A stretch of DNA of 64,000 nucleotides from Desulfovibrionaceae bacterium (GTDB lineage: Bacteria > Desulfobacterota > Desulfovibrionia > Desulfovibrionales > Desulfovibrionaceae): positions 1 through 64,000 of the forward strand of contig WRIL01000011.1 in NCBI GenBank assembly GCA_009782775.1, in the 5' to 3' direction. A program made the translations under genes and the position numbers. Below the pieces are notes generated by a model. That model ran no database searches and was not told where the DNA came from. It saw nothing but the letters and a program-made list of their open reading frames with translations. This document shows, one piece after another, positions 62,651-64,000 of the stretch (position 1 is the first letter of the stretch; every line of letters begins with the position of its first letter).

Positions 62651-64000
62651 ATGCATCTCCGGTTTACCAGTCTGCTGGAAAAATCCCGCCTACATTATCT
62701 GGCGCCGCTTTCCATCCTGTTCTTCACGATCAATCTTGCCACCCGCATTGCCTTCCAACTGGCTTTTCCAGGCATGCTGCCTTTCTCGGCAGAAACAGCC
62801 CCCGGCCTTGGGGCAGGTTTTTTGAACGATGCCGCGACCCTGCCTTTTGTACTGTTGTTCCCGGCTACGCTGCTGCTCTTGCCTAAAGAAAGCTTTATGG
62901 GAAAAACAACCGGGAAGGCCTATGTCATTTCGATTTTCCTGCTATTTTCCTTAATTTTCATATTCACGGCTTTCGCGGAGTTCTTTTTTTGGGATGAATT
63001 CAGCTCCCGCTTCAATTTCATCGCCGTGGACTATCTGATTTACACAACTGAACTTGTGCGCAATATAGTGGAATCATATCCGCTGCCCGAGTTATTATCG
63101 GCAGTGTTCATTCTGGCGGTCGCGGCCGCCTTGGGCATGTGGAAAATTCTACGGCGCATCCAGAAAAAAATGGCTGAACTGCCCACGCCGGCGCAAAATC
63201 GCGCGCCTTGGAGCACGCGGCTCATCACCCTCGGCGGGCTATATATGACGGCCCTGATGTTATTCATATTCTTTTCACCTCTCGCGCCGAGCCGGAACAG
63301 ATTCTGGAATGAATACGCCCAAAACGGCGTGTACGAAATATTTTCCGCATACCTTAATAACCAGCTCGACTATCATTCCTTTTACAGGACGATGGACCAG
63401 GGCGAAGCCTTCTCCCTTCTGCGAGGCACAATAAAAGGCGCCGATAAAACATTCGCGGCGGCGCCAGGGAATAATTTCATCCGCACGGCCGACGCTTCCC
63501 CCCACCCCCATACGCCGAATGTGATCATCGTGATCATGGAGAGCATGGGCATCCGGCAACTCGGTGAAAATACGCCGAACCTGAACGCCCTCGCCTCAGC
63601 AGGGCTTTCTTTCACCAACATGTTGTCCACCGGAACCAGGACGGTGCGCGGGCTTGAAGCCATCATGCTCAGTATTCCGCCGACTCCCGGCAACTCCATT
63701 GTACGCAGGCCGGACAACGATCAGTTATTCAATTTGGGAACGCCATTCAGAAAAAAAGGTTATGACTTGTCATTCATCTACGGAGGAATCGGCTTTTTCG
63801 ACAATATGAACGCCTTCTTCGCGAATAACGGATACGAAGCCATCGACAAACTCGGCTTCAACCGGGAGAACAAAACCTTCGCCAATGCCTGGGGGCAATG
63901 CGATGAGGATTTGTACGCCCAAAGCCTGACCATGGCCGACAAAAGCCACGCGGCGGGGAGGCTCTTTCAGCAGGTGCTTTTAACAACTTCAAACCACCGC
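62651..64000 (+). CDS. LTA-synthase-family sulfatase/phosphoglycerol transferase, cut by window end
   Basis: 450 codons without a stop; the gene continues past the window. ATG 62651 with GAGGCGG upstream. Four or five N-terminal membrane helices (LAPLSILFFTINLATRIAFQ, FVLLFPATLLLLP, VISIFLLFSLIFIFTAFAEF, LLSAVFILAVAAALGMW, LYMTALMLFIFF) are followed by an extracytoplasmic alkaline-phosphatase-fold domain. HTPNVIIVIMESMG begins the metal site, and STGTRTVRGLEAIML carries the likely nucleophilic Thr. Members transfer phosphoglycerol or phosphoethanolamine to lipids or glycans. It is absent from the ORF track only because it is open-ended. Confidence 0.88.
   Translation, partial: MHLRFTSLLEKSRLHYLAPLSILFFTINLATRIAFQLAFPGMLPFSAETAPGLGAGFLNDAATLPFVLLFPATLLLLPKESFMGKTTGKAYVISIFLLFSLIFIFTAFAEFFFWDEFSSRFNFIAVDYLIYTTELVRNIVESYPLPELLSAVFILAVAAALGMWKILRRIQKKMAELPTPAQNRAPWSTRLITLGGLYMTALMLFIFFSPLAPSRNRFWNEYAQNGVYEIFSAYLNNQLDYHSFYRTMDQGEAFSLLRGTIKGADKTFAAAPGNNFIRTADASPHPHTPNVIIVIMESMGIRQLGENTPNLNALASAGLSFTNMLSTGTRTVRGLEAIMLSIPPTPGNSIVRRPDNDQLFNLGTPFRKKGYDLSFIYGGIGFFDNMNAFFANNGYEAIDKLGFNRENKTFANAWGQCDEDLYAQSLTMADKSHAAGRLFQQVLLTTSNHR

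Overview
The window is about 64 kb of a GC-rich bacterial chromosome, and its content points to a Desulfovibrio-like sulfate reducer (Desulfovibrionaceae). The pointers are a siroheme decarboxylase (AhbB type), a single-chain pyruvate:ferredoxin oxidoreductase of 1176 residues, an outer-membrane porin of the Desulfovibrio homotrimeric type, the rex-atpE-atpB-atpI-atpZ order known from this group, and LarE. I cannot name genus or species from the sequence alone.

Layout. Bases 1-6200 hold a GntP-type permease (cut by the window start), a Sir2 deacylase, a DHH phosphoesterase coupled to LarE, MtnA, two small heat-shock proteins, an RRM protein and a small lipoprotein. Bases 6200-16900 hold a Fur/PerR-type regulator, hemL, gpsA, ahbB, a large degenerate membrane sensor hybrid, a PfkB kinase coupled to cutA, nth, an RNase-H-like exonuclease and cheV. 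Bases 16900-22600 hold pyruvate:ferredoxin oxidoreductase, a beta-carbonic anhydrase and the porin. Bases 22700-27770 are a complete cobalamin uptake operon: riboswitch, terminator, TonB receptor, binding protein, permease and ATPase. Each of the last three genes overlaps the stop of the gene before it, and the binding protein seems to start at CTG. Bases 27770-36400 hold an HMA domain protein, rpsI-rplM, an HD protein, a CBS protein, rex and the F0 genes, then an rRNA methyltransferase, a MagIII-like glycosylase and prmA. Bases 36560-46400 hold a DUF554 protein, uvrA, a sigma-54 activator, a ribbon-helix-helix/PilZ-like fusion, two secreted proteins, folC and argB.

An XRE regulator with its own repeated operator motif precedes a four-gene run (47139-51538) of exported proteins. 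The run ends in a lipoprotein with an unusual Gln/Arg-rich tandem repeat. I do not recognise it as a described system. moeB, a DMT transporter, greA and tRNA-Leu(GAG) follow.

From tRNA-Leu (54168) to about 60465 the DNA is accessory: a decayed integrative/mobilisable element. It holds the 5' half of a P4-type integrase joined directly to the 3' part of a relaxase gene. That relaxase still carries nested, intact mobB- and mobD-like genes. Next come AT-rich cargo genes: a tandem ribbon-helix-helix protein with a DUF4258-like partner behind a palindromic operator, two Cys-rich proteins, AlpA, a MORN-repeat protein, a ruined DinJ/YafQ-type toxin-antitoxin pair and a DUF2846 lipoprotein. After it the DNA is GC-rich again, with an MFS transporter, an unknown protein, a response-regulator pseudogene with an internal deletion, and an LTA-synthase-family sulfatase cut by the window end.

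All calls were made by reading sequence; no database search was run.
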